Positions 7,777-15,243 of a stretch of 35,928 nt of DNA are shown one piece after another (the first letter of the stretch is position 1; every line of letters starts with the position of its first letter). The notes below the pieces were generated by a model that saw nothing but the letters and a program-made list of their open reading frames with translations, did no database searches and had not been told where the DNA came from. The position numbers were made by a program, and so were the translations under genes. This DNA is from Thermodesulfovibrionales bacterium (GTDB lineage: Bacteria > Nitrospirota > Thermodesulfovibrionia > Thermodesulfovibrionales > UBA1546). The stretch spans positions 1 to 35,928 of the forward strand of contig JASEHP010000002.1 of the NCBI GenBank assembly GCA_030018605.1, in the 5' to 3' direction.

Positions 7777-8452
7777 ATTTCCCAAAGACTTCGCTCTTAA
7801 TTTGGGGCGCGAGCTTGTCTATTTGCTTGCGTCGCGCGGTACGGCGCGACTTGAAGGCGCGGATTGGGAAGAAATCTTTGCGCGGCTTGTCGGCGCGAAA
7901 TGGAAACCCTCAAATGTTGGTTTAGATGACATTGTCCTTCAACAAACAGCGTGGGGAGCAAAAACAGTCAAAAATAAAAGACCATCAAGTGTTTCAAAAG
8001 TCCGCTTGATTTCCGGGAGAAATTCCCCAATTTATTCTTTTGGCGACCGAGAAATCAGTGATGCAGACCCAAGCGAGCTTGGAGAGAAAATTCTCTCTAT
8101 TTGGAACGAACGTGTATCAAGCATTCGCAAACTCTACAAACATGTCAGAACAGTTGTTCTCATTAAATCCGATGACTTGCTCGAAGCCGCTGTATTTGAA
8201 TTTGAGACGATTCTTTATAGAGGCGATAATTATTGGTGGCAATGGAACGAGAGAAACAATTTAGAGGGCTTTAAGAAAGACAGCAATCAACACATCTTCA
8301 CTTGGCAGCCTCATGGCTCTCAGTTTACCATAGTAGAAGATGTTCCTGACGATAGACTTGCGATAAGAATCAAACAACCTCCAATAGTAGACCGGAACGA
8401 AATCCTCAAGGCTATAAAGTTTGATGAGTCTTGGATAGAAATCATCAAGTGA
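7715..8452 (+). CDS. Probable type II restriction endonuclease (family not recognised)
   Basis: A 245-residue soluble protein with no signal peptide or membrane helix, encoded between a C5 methyltransferase and a Vsr gene and overlapping the methylase end by 62 nt. That position is where the cognate restriction enzyme is expected. The segment NVGLDDIVLQQTAWGAKTVK (about residues 67-86) could be a PD-(D/E)xK-like active site, with the aspartates before a WGAKTVK strand, but the usual acidic residue before xK is replaced by alanine. RLISGRNSPIYSFG follows. The start chosen is ATG 7715, with AAGGGA about 6 nt before it; an in-frame TTG lies at 7697. I do not recognise the family, and the restriction function is inferred from context. 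Confidence 0.6.
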   Translation: MAEGPRLRTVEKYKPPYPLNKFPKDFALNLGRELVYLLASRGTARLEGADWEEIFARLVGAKWKPSNVGLDDIVLQQTAWGAKTVKNKRPSSVSKVRLISGRNSPIYSFGDREISDADPSELGEKILSIWNERVSSIRKLYKHVRTVVLIKSDDLLEAAVFEFETILYRGDNYWWQWNERNNLEGFKKDSNQHIFTWQPHGSQFTIVEDVPDDRLAIRIKQPPIVDRNEILKAIKFDESWIEIIK

Positions 8453-8455
8453 ACT

Positions 8456-8884
8456 GTGGATACTTTTTCAAAGACGGAACGCTCAAGAATTATGGCGAGC
8501 GTAAAGTCCAGAGACGCAAAATCCACAGAGCTTAATTTTGTTTCACTCCTCAAAGAAAAGGGCATTGCCGGATGGCGGCGCAATTATCCCTTGACTGGTA
8601 AGCCTGACTTTGTTTTCTCAAAATTCAAGATAGCAGTATTCATTGACGGCTGTTTTTGGCACGGCTGCCCCCGCCATTGCCGTATGCCTTCATCAAATGT
8701 AAATTACTGGAACAATAAAATTGAGAAGAATAAAATTAGAGACAAGCAAATAACAAAGGCACTGAAAATGAAAGGCTGGCAGGTAATCAGAATTTGGGAA
8801 CATGAAATTAAGACAGGAAAACTCAATCGAAAATTGAGACAAATAAAGATTGCACAACAAAACATTCCAGGGGACGGGGAATAG
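8456..8884 (+). CDS. vsr: Very short patch repair endonuclease (Vsr)
   Basis: A 142-residue protein, the normal Vsr size. It opens with RSRIMASVKSRDAKSTEL (about residues 9-26), the conserved N-terminal helix. GKPDFVFSKFKIAVFIDGCFWHGC (about 48-71, quoted in part) carries the catalytic aspartate and the first zinc ligands, and PRHCRMPSSNVNYWNNKI follows with the further Cys/His ligand and the aromatic wedge region. Vsr nicks 5' of the T in T:G mismatches that arise when 5-methylcytosine deaminates, so it repairs the mutagenic side effect of the methyltransferase encoded two genes upstream. The start is GTG, 3 nt after the previous stop, so the three genes look like one transcript. Confidence 0.95.
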   Translation: MDTFSKTERSRIMASVKSRDAKSTELNFVSLLKEKGIAGWRRNYPLTGKPDFVFSKFKIAVFIDGCFWHGCPRHCRMPSSNVNYWNNKIEKNKIRDKQITKALKMKGWQVIRIWEHEIKTGKLNRKLRQIKIAQQNIPGDGE

Positions 8885-9032
8885 CCTTGTTTAATTTTTC
8901 AATTGTAAATTCCCCGCCGCTGAATTTGGGTGTTAGACGATGAGTGAGACCGCGCAGTACGCTTCCCTCGTGTTCCCTCACATTTTCCCTTACTTAATCT
9001 AAAACCTTTAAGCGACCCCGCACATATACGTC

Positions 9033-10268
9033 CTACCACTCAATCTTCTGCGTCTTTAAAAAATTCTGAGCCGCCTTGTCTCCTAATCTTGCAGCCTTTC
9101 TAATGTCTTCCACGGCTTTATACGTATCGCCGAGCAGCCCATAAACCCTGCCGCGGTTGAAATAAGCCTCGGAATCGCCGGGATTCAGCTCCACAGCCTT
9201 GTTAAAATCTTCAAGCGCCTTGTGATAATTTCCCGATTCGGCATAAGCAAGTCCGCGGTAAAAATAAGCCTTCTCATACTCGGGATTTAACTTTATGGCA
9301 TGGCTGAAATCCTCAAGCGCCTGTTGTTCTTTTCCCAGCGCCCCATAGGCAACTCCGCGATAGCAATAAGCCTCTTCATGTTTTGGATTAAATTTTAAAG
9401 CCATAGTGTAGTCCTTAAGTGCCTGCTGATAATTTCCCGATCTCGCATAGGCATTACCGCGGGAAAGATACGCCCTTACATACTTAGGATTCAATTTCAA
9501 CGCTTTTGTAATATCCTTAACAGCATGCTGATTATTGCCGGCTTCCCCATAGGCATTCCCTCGAAAGACATAAAACTTCTCATTATTAGGGGTTAATTTT
9601 ATGGCCTTCATAAACGCCTCGACTGCTTTCTGGGGGTTGCCGGAATTCACAAGCACACATCCATTCTCAAACCAGTCAATTGCACTTAAAATCTTTACTG
9701 CCTCATTATACCCCGATAATATCGGGGCTATCTTCCCATCTGCACTGCCTGCCTCATGCTGTTCTTTTAATTTTTCAAGCCTTTTTAAAATTCCTGATGC
9801 TTTCTTCCTTACCTCTTCTATCTCTCCTGTATTTCTCTTATCCCTGCTCAGAACAGCAATAGACTTAACTATCTCATCAGGATTAACAGAAACCCCTGCC
9901 TTAACATAAAAGGCATTTTTATCCCATTTCTGTTCTATCACATCAGTCCTTACAATTACCGAGATAAGAGCCGTAGTCTGATTTTTAGTGAGTTGAAGGT
10001 TTTTTATCACTGCCTTGCTCTCAAGGTAAGCTTCTATTTCACTGAATAAAAGCCTCTTCGCATTCTCCATCGCAATTATACGGGCAGAAACCTTGTTGTC
10101 AAGCTCTCCTGCCTGATAGGTATATTCCTTCTGAAAAGAAACCGTTTCAGCAAAAGCAGTCCCTGCCGTCAGAGATGTAAAAGCAATGACCAGCAAAAGA
10201 AAACTTTTGACAAGACATTTTTTCCTGATTCTCCGATATACAAAACTCTTAATGTCATCTCTTAACAC
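9033..10268 (-). CDS. TPR-repeat protein with N-terminal signal or anchor
   Basis: A 411-residue protein starting at a GTG, with a basic N-terminus and one hydrophobic segment (about 20-40, ending TAFA) that is probably a signal peptide. Residues about 45-135 form an uncharacterised alpha/beta region (ISVIVRTDVIEQKW). A charged coiled-coil segment (about 150-180) follows. The C-terminal half (about 205-405) holds five to six tetratricopeptide repeats of 34 residues with the classical pattern AYFYRGLAYAESGNYHKAL. TPRs bind other proteins; the partner is unknown. The gene lies between the restriction cassette and a membrane-protein gene on the opposite strand to both glyQ and glyS. The coding sequence contains a perfect palindrome at 9711-9727 in the linker before the TPR array. 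Confidence 0.75.
   Translation of the reverse strand: MLRDDIKSFVYRRIRKKCLVKSFLLLVIAFTSLTAGTAFAETVSFQKEYTYQAGELDNKVSARIIAMENAKRLLFSEIEAYLESKAVIKNLQLTKNQTTALISVIVRTDVIEQKWDKNAFYVKAGVSVNPDEIVKSIAVLSRDKRNTGEIEEVRKKASGILKRLEKLKEQHEAGSADGKIAPILSGYNEAVKILSAIDWFENGCVLVNSGNPQKAVEAFMKAIKLTPNNEKFYVFRGNAYGEAGNNQHAVKDITKALKLNPKYVRAYLSRGNAYARSGNYQQALKDYTMALKFNPKHEEAYCYRGVAYGALGKEQQALEDFSHAIKLNPEYEKAYFYRGLAYAESGNYHKALEDFNKAVELNPGDSEAYFNRGRVYGLLGDTYKAVEDIRKAARLGDKAAQNFLKTQKIEW
9711..9727. repeat. Perfect palindrome inside the TPR gene
   Basis: CCCCGATA-A-TATCGGGG: two 8-bp arms with a one-base centre. It falls in the linker between the coiled coil and the TPR array, so it may be an inserted short element that kept the frame, or chance. 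Confidence 0.5.
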
Positions 10269-10293
10269 TTTTCAGAAACCTCACTTTATTTCT

Positions 10294-11040
10294 TTACGAG
10301 TCTACAACCGGCGATGCAGCCGGGTCAAAAGGGTTTGTCCTTACAGCAAGGGAAAACAGATAAGGATAACTTTCCTTTAAATGCTCCATATACCCCAACC
10401 ACTCTGTTATCAGCATAATATACGCCCTCTTTATATCACCCGAAAGATGTTCATAATCAGCATTGGGCAGGGTTCTCAAATCTTTCCTGTGTGATAATTC
10501 CTCGGTCAGATGTGTTACAGCCCACAGAAGATCAGTGAAAGATTCGTGTTCCAGTAAATTAGGATTTTGCAGAAGGGCGAGTAAAAACCTTCTTTCTCCG
10601 ACAAGAAAATCCCTCAGACCCTCAAGATCGCCCCCATTGATCTCAATCCTACAGTTGTAATTCTTGACATATTTTTTTACCATGGAAAATTCCCGTTCCG
10701 GCCAATTGGATGCAACAACAAGCCTTGCTCCTATCTTTTCAGGGTGAGCATCAAAAGCAGAGAGGTATTTAAGAAGAGAAGTGCCGACCTCGCTGAAAAA
10801 AACACCTATGGCCATATTCATCTTCTTCAGCATGTCGCGCTTTTCCCTCTCATTCAGCAAGCGGTGTATAATCAGCGTAACCAGCAGGACTTCAATGGGA
10901 ACAAATGCGATATCACCTAACAAATAAATAAAGATGTGGTGACTGTCTCTGAAGATTGCGTAGTGAATAAGATAGAAAATCGCAGAGAGAGTAATTAGCG
11001 CAATGCCTAATAGAACCTGCCAACTGAAGATTTTTTTCAC
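10294..11040 (-). CDS. Small membrane protein of unknown function
   Basis: A 248-residue protein with two membrane helices at the N-terminus (about residues 8-27 and 37-60, WQVLLGIALITLSAIFYLIH and the FVPIEVLLVTLIIHRLL region) and a cytoplasmic helical domain of about 185 residues. I do not recognise a named domain. Conserved-looking features are the basic NEREKRDMLKKMN stretch just after the second helix, a tryptophan-rich ASNWPEREF segment, and ITEWLGYMEHLK near the C-terminus. It lies on the minus strand just upstream of the TPR gene, 25 nt away, so the two may be co-transcribed. Function is unknown. Confidence 0.65.
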   Translation of the reverse strand: MKKIFSWQVLLGIALITLSAIFYLIHYAIFRDSHHIFIYLLGDIAFVPIEVLLVTLIIHRLLNEREKRDMLKKMNMAIGVFFSEVGTSLLKYLSAFDAHPEKIGARLVVASNWPEREFSMVKKYVKNYNCRIEINGGDLEGLRDFLVGERRFLLALLQNPNLLEHESFTDLLWAVTHLTEELSHRKDLRTLPNADYEHLSGDIKRAYIMLITEWLGYMEHLKESYPYLFSLAVRTNPFDPAASPVVDS

Positions 11041-11059
11041 CTTAGAACACCTCTACTCC

Positions 11060-11131
11060 GTCATTGCGAGCCGAAGGCGCGGCAATCTTGCTTTCTGGGA
11101 TTGCTTCATCACTAACGCTCCTCGCAATGAC
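11060..11131. repeat. Inverted pair of GTCATTGCGAG-type repeats
   Basis: GTCATTGCGAG (11060-11070) at the left and CTCGCAATGAC (11121-11131) at the right are exact reverse complements, with GGCAATCTT and GGGATTGCTTC internal parts also pairing. The whole 72 bp can form one hairpin. It is the same family as the copy at 6543-6581 and lies just before the glyS promoter, at the right edge of the split between glyQ and glyS. Confidence 0.75.
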
Positions 11132-11179
11132 AATTTCATTACTGATGCTTCATAAACAATCTATCAAACCATACTTATC

Positions 11180-11208
11180 TTGTCAATAATCTCTTATAAG
11201 GTTATAAT
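11180..11208 (+). promoter_or_regulatory. Sigma70-type promoter of glyS
   Basis: TTGTCA (11180-11185), a 17-bp spacer and a perfect TATAAT (11203-11208) lie 28 nt upstream of the glyS ATG. A GAGG ribosome site is at 11225-11228. It gives glyS expression independent of glyQ. Confidence 0.7.
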
Positions 11209-11236
11209 GTTCTGAAAAAAACTAGAGGTAACATTA

Positions 11237-13315
11237 ATGACAAGGAACGAAGTTCAGCACTCATCGCTGCTTTTAGAGATAGGCACAGAAGACATCCCTG
11301 CAAGGTTTCTGCCATCTGCCATACAGCAACTAAAAGAAAACACAGAGACAATATTTAAAGAAAATCATATAAGGTTTTCAGCAGTAAAAACATTGGGCTC
11401 TCCGCGAAGACTTGCAGTAATTGCAGCCGGGATCCCACCGATGCAGGAAGACAGAGTAAAAGAAATATTCGGCCCTTCTAAAAAGGCAGCTTTTGATACG
11501 GATGGCAGACCTACAAAGGCAGCAGCAGGATTTGCCAGATCTCAAGGCATAAGCATTGAAAAACTCATCGTTAAAAAGAAGGACAAAGGTGAATACGTTG
11601 CTGCAGTCATAGAAGAAAAAGGCATATATGTCAGGGCACTTCTTCCTGAAATACTTAAAAAAATCGTGTTTTCAGTGCATCTTCCGAAATCAATGCGCTG
11701 GGGCGGCAATGACATAAGATTTATACGGCCTATCAGATGGCTGTTGTCTCTGTTTGATAACGAAACAATCAGTTTTGAGATAGATGGGATAAAAAGCGGC
11801 AACATGACCCGTGGGCACAGATTCCTGTCGCCTGCCGCTTTTCAGATAAAGGAAATCCCTGCTTATACAAGGCTGCTTGCAAATAACCATGTAATAGTTG
11901 ACCCATTGGAAAGAAGAAGGATTATGACAGAAAAAGCAGAGAAGCTCTCATCTTCCATAAACGGGAAAATCGTGAAAGACGAAGAACTCATTGAGACTGT
12001 CTCAAATCTCGTAGAATATCCTGCGCCGGTATTAGGCAGCTTCCCGCAGGAATATCTCAGGCTTCCCAAAGAGCTGCTTATAACGGTAATGAGAGAACAT
12101 CAGAAATACTTTGCAATTGAAGATATTAAAGGCGTGCTCACAAATTACTTTATCATTATAAGCAACACTGCTGAACAAAATTCAGGAACTGTTAATATCG
12201 GGGCGGAACGTGTTATAAAGGCAAGATTTGAGGATGCCAAATTCTATTTTGAAGAAGACTGCAGGAAAAAACTTGAAGACAGGATAAACAGCCTTAAAAA
12301 TGTCGTGTATCAGGAAAAACTCGGGACACTCTACGAGAAAGCATTGAGGGTCAAAACCCTTACGTCATATCTTGCGTCAAAAATAAATGTCTCTCTCATG
12401 CAAAAGGTCGAAAGAGCAGCGCTTCTCTCCAAAACAGACCTCCTGACAGGCGTCGTAAGGGAATTTCCGGAACTTCAGGGAATTATTGGAAAATACTATG
12501 CAACCAATGACAATGAAGACGCAGAAGTTTCAACAGCGTTGATGGAACAGTATCTCCCGGCATTTCATGGAGACAGACTGCCTGAAACAGAGACTGGCGC
12601 TATTCTCAGCCTTGCAGACAAACTGGATAATATAACTTCATTCTTCTCCATTGGACTTATACCAACAGGCTCGGAAGACCCCTTTGCATTAAGGAGACAG
12701 ACATTTGCAGTCATAGCAATACTGCTTAATAAAGGCTACGCTTTATCGCTCAAAGATATTGTTGATGCTTCTTTGAAAAACCTGAAAGGCACTAATCGGT
12801 CAGGAGAAATTGCAGAAACAGCGCTCAGATTCTTTGAACAGAGGCTTGAGCCTTTGTTTTTATCAGAAGGGTATGGTTCGGATATAGTCCAGTCTGTGCT
12901 CCATCTCTCCGCAGAAATTCCGTTAAAAGAAATACGAAGAAGGCTTCAGGCTGTTAAGGAATTTAAGGAAACAGATAACTACAATGATTTTCTCACTGCC
13001 ATAAAGAGGGTGAAAAATATTACCCCCGCGGCTGCACTCCCTTCATTAAAGGGGAAACTGCTTCATGCAGATCCGGAGAAAAAACTCCACGAGGAATTCA
13101 GCAAACTGAAAACCGAAATTGAAAGCCTGATAGATGGACACAAATATTCCGAAGCGCTGAGAATTCTTTCAGGACTGACCGCCCCTATCAATCATTTTTT
13201 TGACAAGGTCCTTGTAATGGATAAAAGGGAAGAGATTAAACTTAATCGGCTTGCGCTTCTGAAAGGCATCTGGACGCTCGCATCATCAATAGCGGATTTT
13301 TCAAAACTGCAATAA
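11237..13315 (+). CDS. glyS: Glycyl-tRNA synthetase beta subunit
   Basis: A 692-residue protein of normal GlyS length. It opens with LLLEIGTEDIPARFLPSA (residues 11-28), the invariant N-terminal signature, then the TLGSPRRLAVI segment (about 53-63) and VKEIFGPSKKAAFD. The central part has VMREHQKYFAIED (about 288-300) and an HD-like domain with LSKTDLLTGVVREFPELQG. The C-terminal 150 residues form the DALR-type anticodon-binding domain (EALRILSGLTAPINHFFDKVLVM). The beta subunit recognises tRNA-Gly. It is intact and has its own promoter, so separation from glyQ need not impair synthesis. Confidence 0.97.
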   Translation: MTRNEVQHSSLLLEIGTEDIPARFLPSAIQQLKENTETIFKENHIRFSAVKTLGSPRRLAVIAAGIPPMQEDRVKEIFGPSKKAAFDTDGRPTKAAAGFARSQGISIEKLIVKKKDKGEYVAAVIEEKGIYVRALLPEILKKIVFSVHLPKSMRWGGNDIRFIRPIRWLLSLFDNETISFEIDGIKSGNMTRGHRFLSPAAFQIKEIPAYTRLLANNHVIVDPLERRRIMTEKAEKLSSSINGKIVKDEELIETVSNLVEYPAPVLGSFPQEYLRLPKELLITVMREHQKYFAIEDIKGVLTNYFIIISNTAEQNSGTVNIGAERVIKARFEDAKFYFEEDCRKKLEDRINSLKNVVYQEKLGTLYEKALRVKTLTSYLASKINVSLMQKVERAALLSKTDLLTGVVREFPELQGIIGKYYATNDNEDAEVSTALMEQYLPAFHGDRLPETETGAILSLADKLDNITSFFSIGLIPTGSEDPFALRRQTFAVIAILLNKGYALSLKDIVDASLKNLKGTNRSGEIAETALRFFEQRLEPLFLSEGYGSDIVQSVLHLSAEIPLKEIRRRLQAVKEFKETDNYNDFLTAIKRVKNITPAAALPSLKGKLLHADPEKKLHEEFSKLKTEIESLIDGHKYSEALRILSGLTAPINHFFDKVLVMDKREEIKLNRLALLKGIWTLASSIADFSKLQ

Positions 13316-13401
13316 AGATCCTGCACAAATTATTTTTATTTGAAGGCATTCGCGTCCATGCATGTAAGAATCAATTGCATTTTTCGGGTTAAACAATCGA
13401 A

Positions 13402-13773
13402 TCAGATTTCCAGGACAACACAGGCAATGCCGTAGTCTTTTTCGTGGCTAAGGCTTATTAATGCCTGCTTTATCGCCTTTTCTTCAAAAAATCTTTTCAG
13501 CTTTCCGTTTGTTTTTATAACAGGCTTGCCGCTTTCAGAGCTTATTACCTCAATATCGGTAAGAGGAACAACAACCTCTGAGCCTATAGCCTTTATCAGC
13601 GCTTCTTTTGCGGCAAAGCGCACCGCAAGCGAGAGATACGGATTTTTCTTCTCATAGCAGTAGGAAATTTCCGTCTTAGTAAAAACCCTCTCAAGAAATT
13701 TCCTGTCCCACTTTTCAACAACATCCTTCATCCGTTCAATCCTGACAAGGTCTATGCCGACGCCGTAAATCAT
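13402..13773 (-). CDS. acpS: Holo-[acyl-carrier-protein] synthase
   Basis: A 123-residue protein of standard AcpS length that moves the 4'-phosphopantetheine arm from coenzyme A to acyl carrier protein. GVGIDLVRIERM (residues 4-15) carries the metal-binding aspartate, and LAVRFAAKEALIKAIG (about 49-64) carries the catalytic glutamate-alanine-lysine helix. The C-terminal SLSHEKDYGIACVVL strand matches the family. Its ATG overlaps the pdxJ stop by 4 nt (ATGA), so the two are translationally coupled, an arrangement widely conserved in bacteria. Confidence 0.95.
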   Translation of the reverse strand: MIYGVGIDLVRIERMKDVVEKWDRKFLERVFTKTEISYCYEKKNPYLSLAVRFAAKEALIKAIGSEVVVPLTDIEVISSESGKPVIKTNGKLKRFFEEKAIKQALISLSHEKDYGIACVVLEI

Positions 13774-14477
13774 ATCATCAACTCCTTCATCTCCCTAACA
13801 GCCCTCTCAATTCCCACAAGTACGGCTCTTGAGACAATACCGTGTCCAATGTACAGCCCTCTTAATCCCTCAATCGCCGCAACACTTTTGACATTAAAAT
13901 AATTAAGCCCGTGTCCTGCATTAGCGTCAAGCCCCAGACTCAACGCCTCTTTTACAGACCGTGCAACCTTTATAAGTTCTTTTTCCTGTTTACTGCCCCT
14001 TGCGTTTGCATAAAGGCCTGTGTGTATCTCCACCATATCAGCGCCTGTTTCTTTGGCTACGGCAATATCATCGGATGACGGATTTATAAAAAGGCTGACA
14101 GGTATCCCTGCGCCCTGAATCCTCTTGATTGCATTTTTAAGGTTAGACTTATGCCTTTTAACATCAAGCCCTCCTTCTGTTGTAAGCTCCTCGCGTTTCT
14201 CAGGCACAAGCGTCACCATATCAGGCTTTATCTTCAACGCAATGCCTGTCATATCTTTTGTAGCTGCCATCTCCAGATTTAACTCAACAGGGATAACTTC
14301 CCTTAATATCCTTAAATCCCTGTCATGTATGTGCCGCCTGTCTTCTCTCAGATGGACTGTAATGCCGTCGGCCCCGCCTAATATTGCAAGAGTTGCAGCC
14401 ATCACAGGGTCAGGCTCTATGCCTTTTCTTGCCTCTCTTACAGTGGCAACATGGTCAACATTAACGCCAAGAATCAT
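13770..14477 (-). CDS. pdxJ: Pyridoxine 5'-phosphate synthase
   Basis: A 235-residue TIM-barrel protein that condenses 1-deoxyxylulose 5-phosphate with 3-amino-2-oxopropyl phosphate to form pyridoxine 5'-phosphate. The family's N-terminus ILGVNVDHVATVREAR is seen at residues 2-17, then DGITVHLREDRRHI (about 42-55), ELNLEMAAT, and a C-terminal GLRGLYIGHGIVSRAV phosphate-binding loop. I place the start at ATG 14475-14477, behind GGGAG, because homologues begin with MILGVN; an upstream in-frame ATG would add eight residues. It lies 13 nt after the YdcF-like gene and overlaps acpS. Confidence 0.96.
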   Translation of the reverse strand: MILGVNVDHVATVREARKGIEPDPVMAATLAILGGADGITVHLREDRRHIHDRDLRILREVIPVELNLEMAATKDMTGIALKIKPDMVTLVPEKREELTTEGGLDVKRHKSNLKNAIKRIQGAGIPVSLFINPSSDDIAVAKETGADMVEIHTGLYANARGSKQEKELIKVARSVKEALSLGLDANAGHGLNYFNVKSVAAIEGLRGLYIGHGIVSRAVLVGIERAVREMKELMI

Positions 14478-14490
14478 TTCCCGTCTCCCT

Positions 14491-15240
14491 CTAATATGCA
14501 AATTTATAGAATATCAAACCCAAATATTCACGGAAGGCTGTTGCAGCGCTGTCAAAACCTCCGGGCAGATAACTCTCCCATCCATATCTTTTATTTTCCC
14601 ATGTCTGGAAGTTGGCAGGCGCCGGAAGAACATCAATGCCAACTTTCCGGAAACTCATTATAGCACGTTTCATGTGATAGGCAGATGTTACAAGAATGAC
14701 TTTTTTATAATTAAATTTTCTGCATATCTCCATGGAATACCTTGCATTCTCAATCGTATCCCTGCTTTTGTCTTCTGGTATAACCTTATTAGCCGGCACA
14801 CCGAGATCAATCAGAAACCGTTTGACCACAACTGCCTCTGCTTTTCTGCCTTTGAACACGCTTCCTCCCGACACAATTATCGGAATATCCAGCCTCCTCT
14901 GCAGCCTCACAGCAGTAATAATCCTTGCCGATGTTTCCTCAGAAGGCGCGCCGATGCCCGACAGATCAGGCGTCCCGTCAGAAATACCTCCTCCAAGAAG
15001 CACAATTACATCGCCACTCGGGGCTTCAGGTATTTTCACACCTGATTCCAAAACCCTGAACAAGCTGTCCGAAACAGGCGACACCGAAAGCACCCACATT
15101 AAAAACGCCGTCAAAAGATTAAAGAAGCCTATCTTCCAGTGTCTTTTAAAAAAGAGCCACACTGCCGTGCATATTAATAAGACAATAAATATCCCTGGCG
15201 GCATAAGAAATGGAGTCAATATTTTCTTGAACATGAACAT
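14491..15240 (-). CDS. YdcF/ElyC/SanA-family membrane protein (DUF218)
   Basis: A 249-residue protein with two N-terminal membrane helices (about residues 10-30 and 33-50) and a DUF218 domain facing outward. The domain shows DVIVLLGGGISDG (about 78-90), IPIIVSGGSVFKGRKAEA (about 120-137), and the family triad region SRDTIENARYSMEI and VTSAYHMKRAIMSF. ElyC in E. coli affects lipid-carrier handling for the cell envelope, and others in the family are suspected nucleotide- or lipid-phosphate-acting proteins. The precise function of this member is unknown. It starts 3 nt after the nrdJ stop, so it is in the same operon. Confidence 0.88.
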   Translation of the reverse strand: MFMFKKILTPFLMPPGIFIVLLICTAVWLFFKRHWKIGFFNLLTAFLMWVLSVSPVSDSLFRVLESGVKIPEAPSGDVIVLLGGGISDGTPDLSGIGAPSEETSARIITAVRLQRRLDIPIIVSGGSVFKGRKAEAVVVKRFLIDLGVPANKVIPEDKSRDTIENARYSMEICRKFNYKKVILVTSAYHMKRAIMSFRKVGIDVLPAPANFQTWENKRYGWESYLPGGFDSAATAFREYLGLIFYKFAY

Positions 15241-15243
15241 TCT

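Noticed and set aside
8884..8945. Integron attC-like look of GTTAGAC and GTTAAGA near the edges of the restriction cassette
   Set aside because: No matching RYYYAAC partner site or imperfect attC fold was found, and no integrase is in the window.
14125..15045. 306-codon open frame on the plus strand across pdxJ and the YdcF-like gene
   Set aside because: It runs antisense to two well-recognised genes, has no ribosome site and its protein is low-complexity without motifs.
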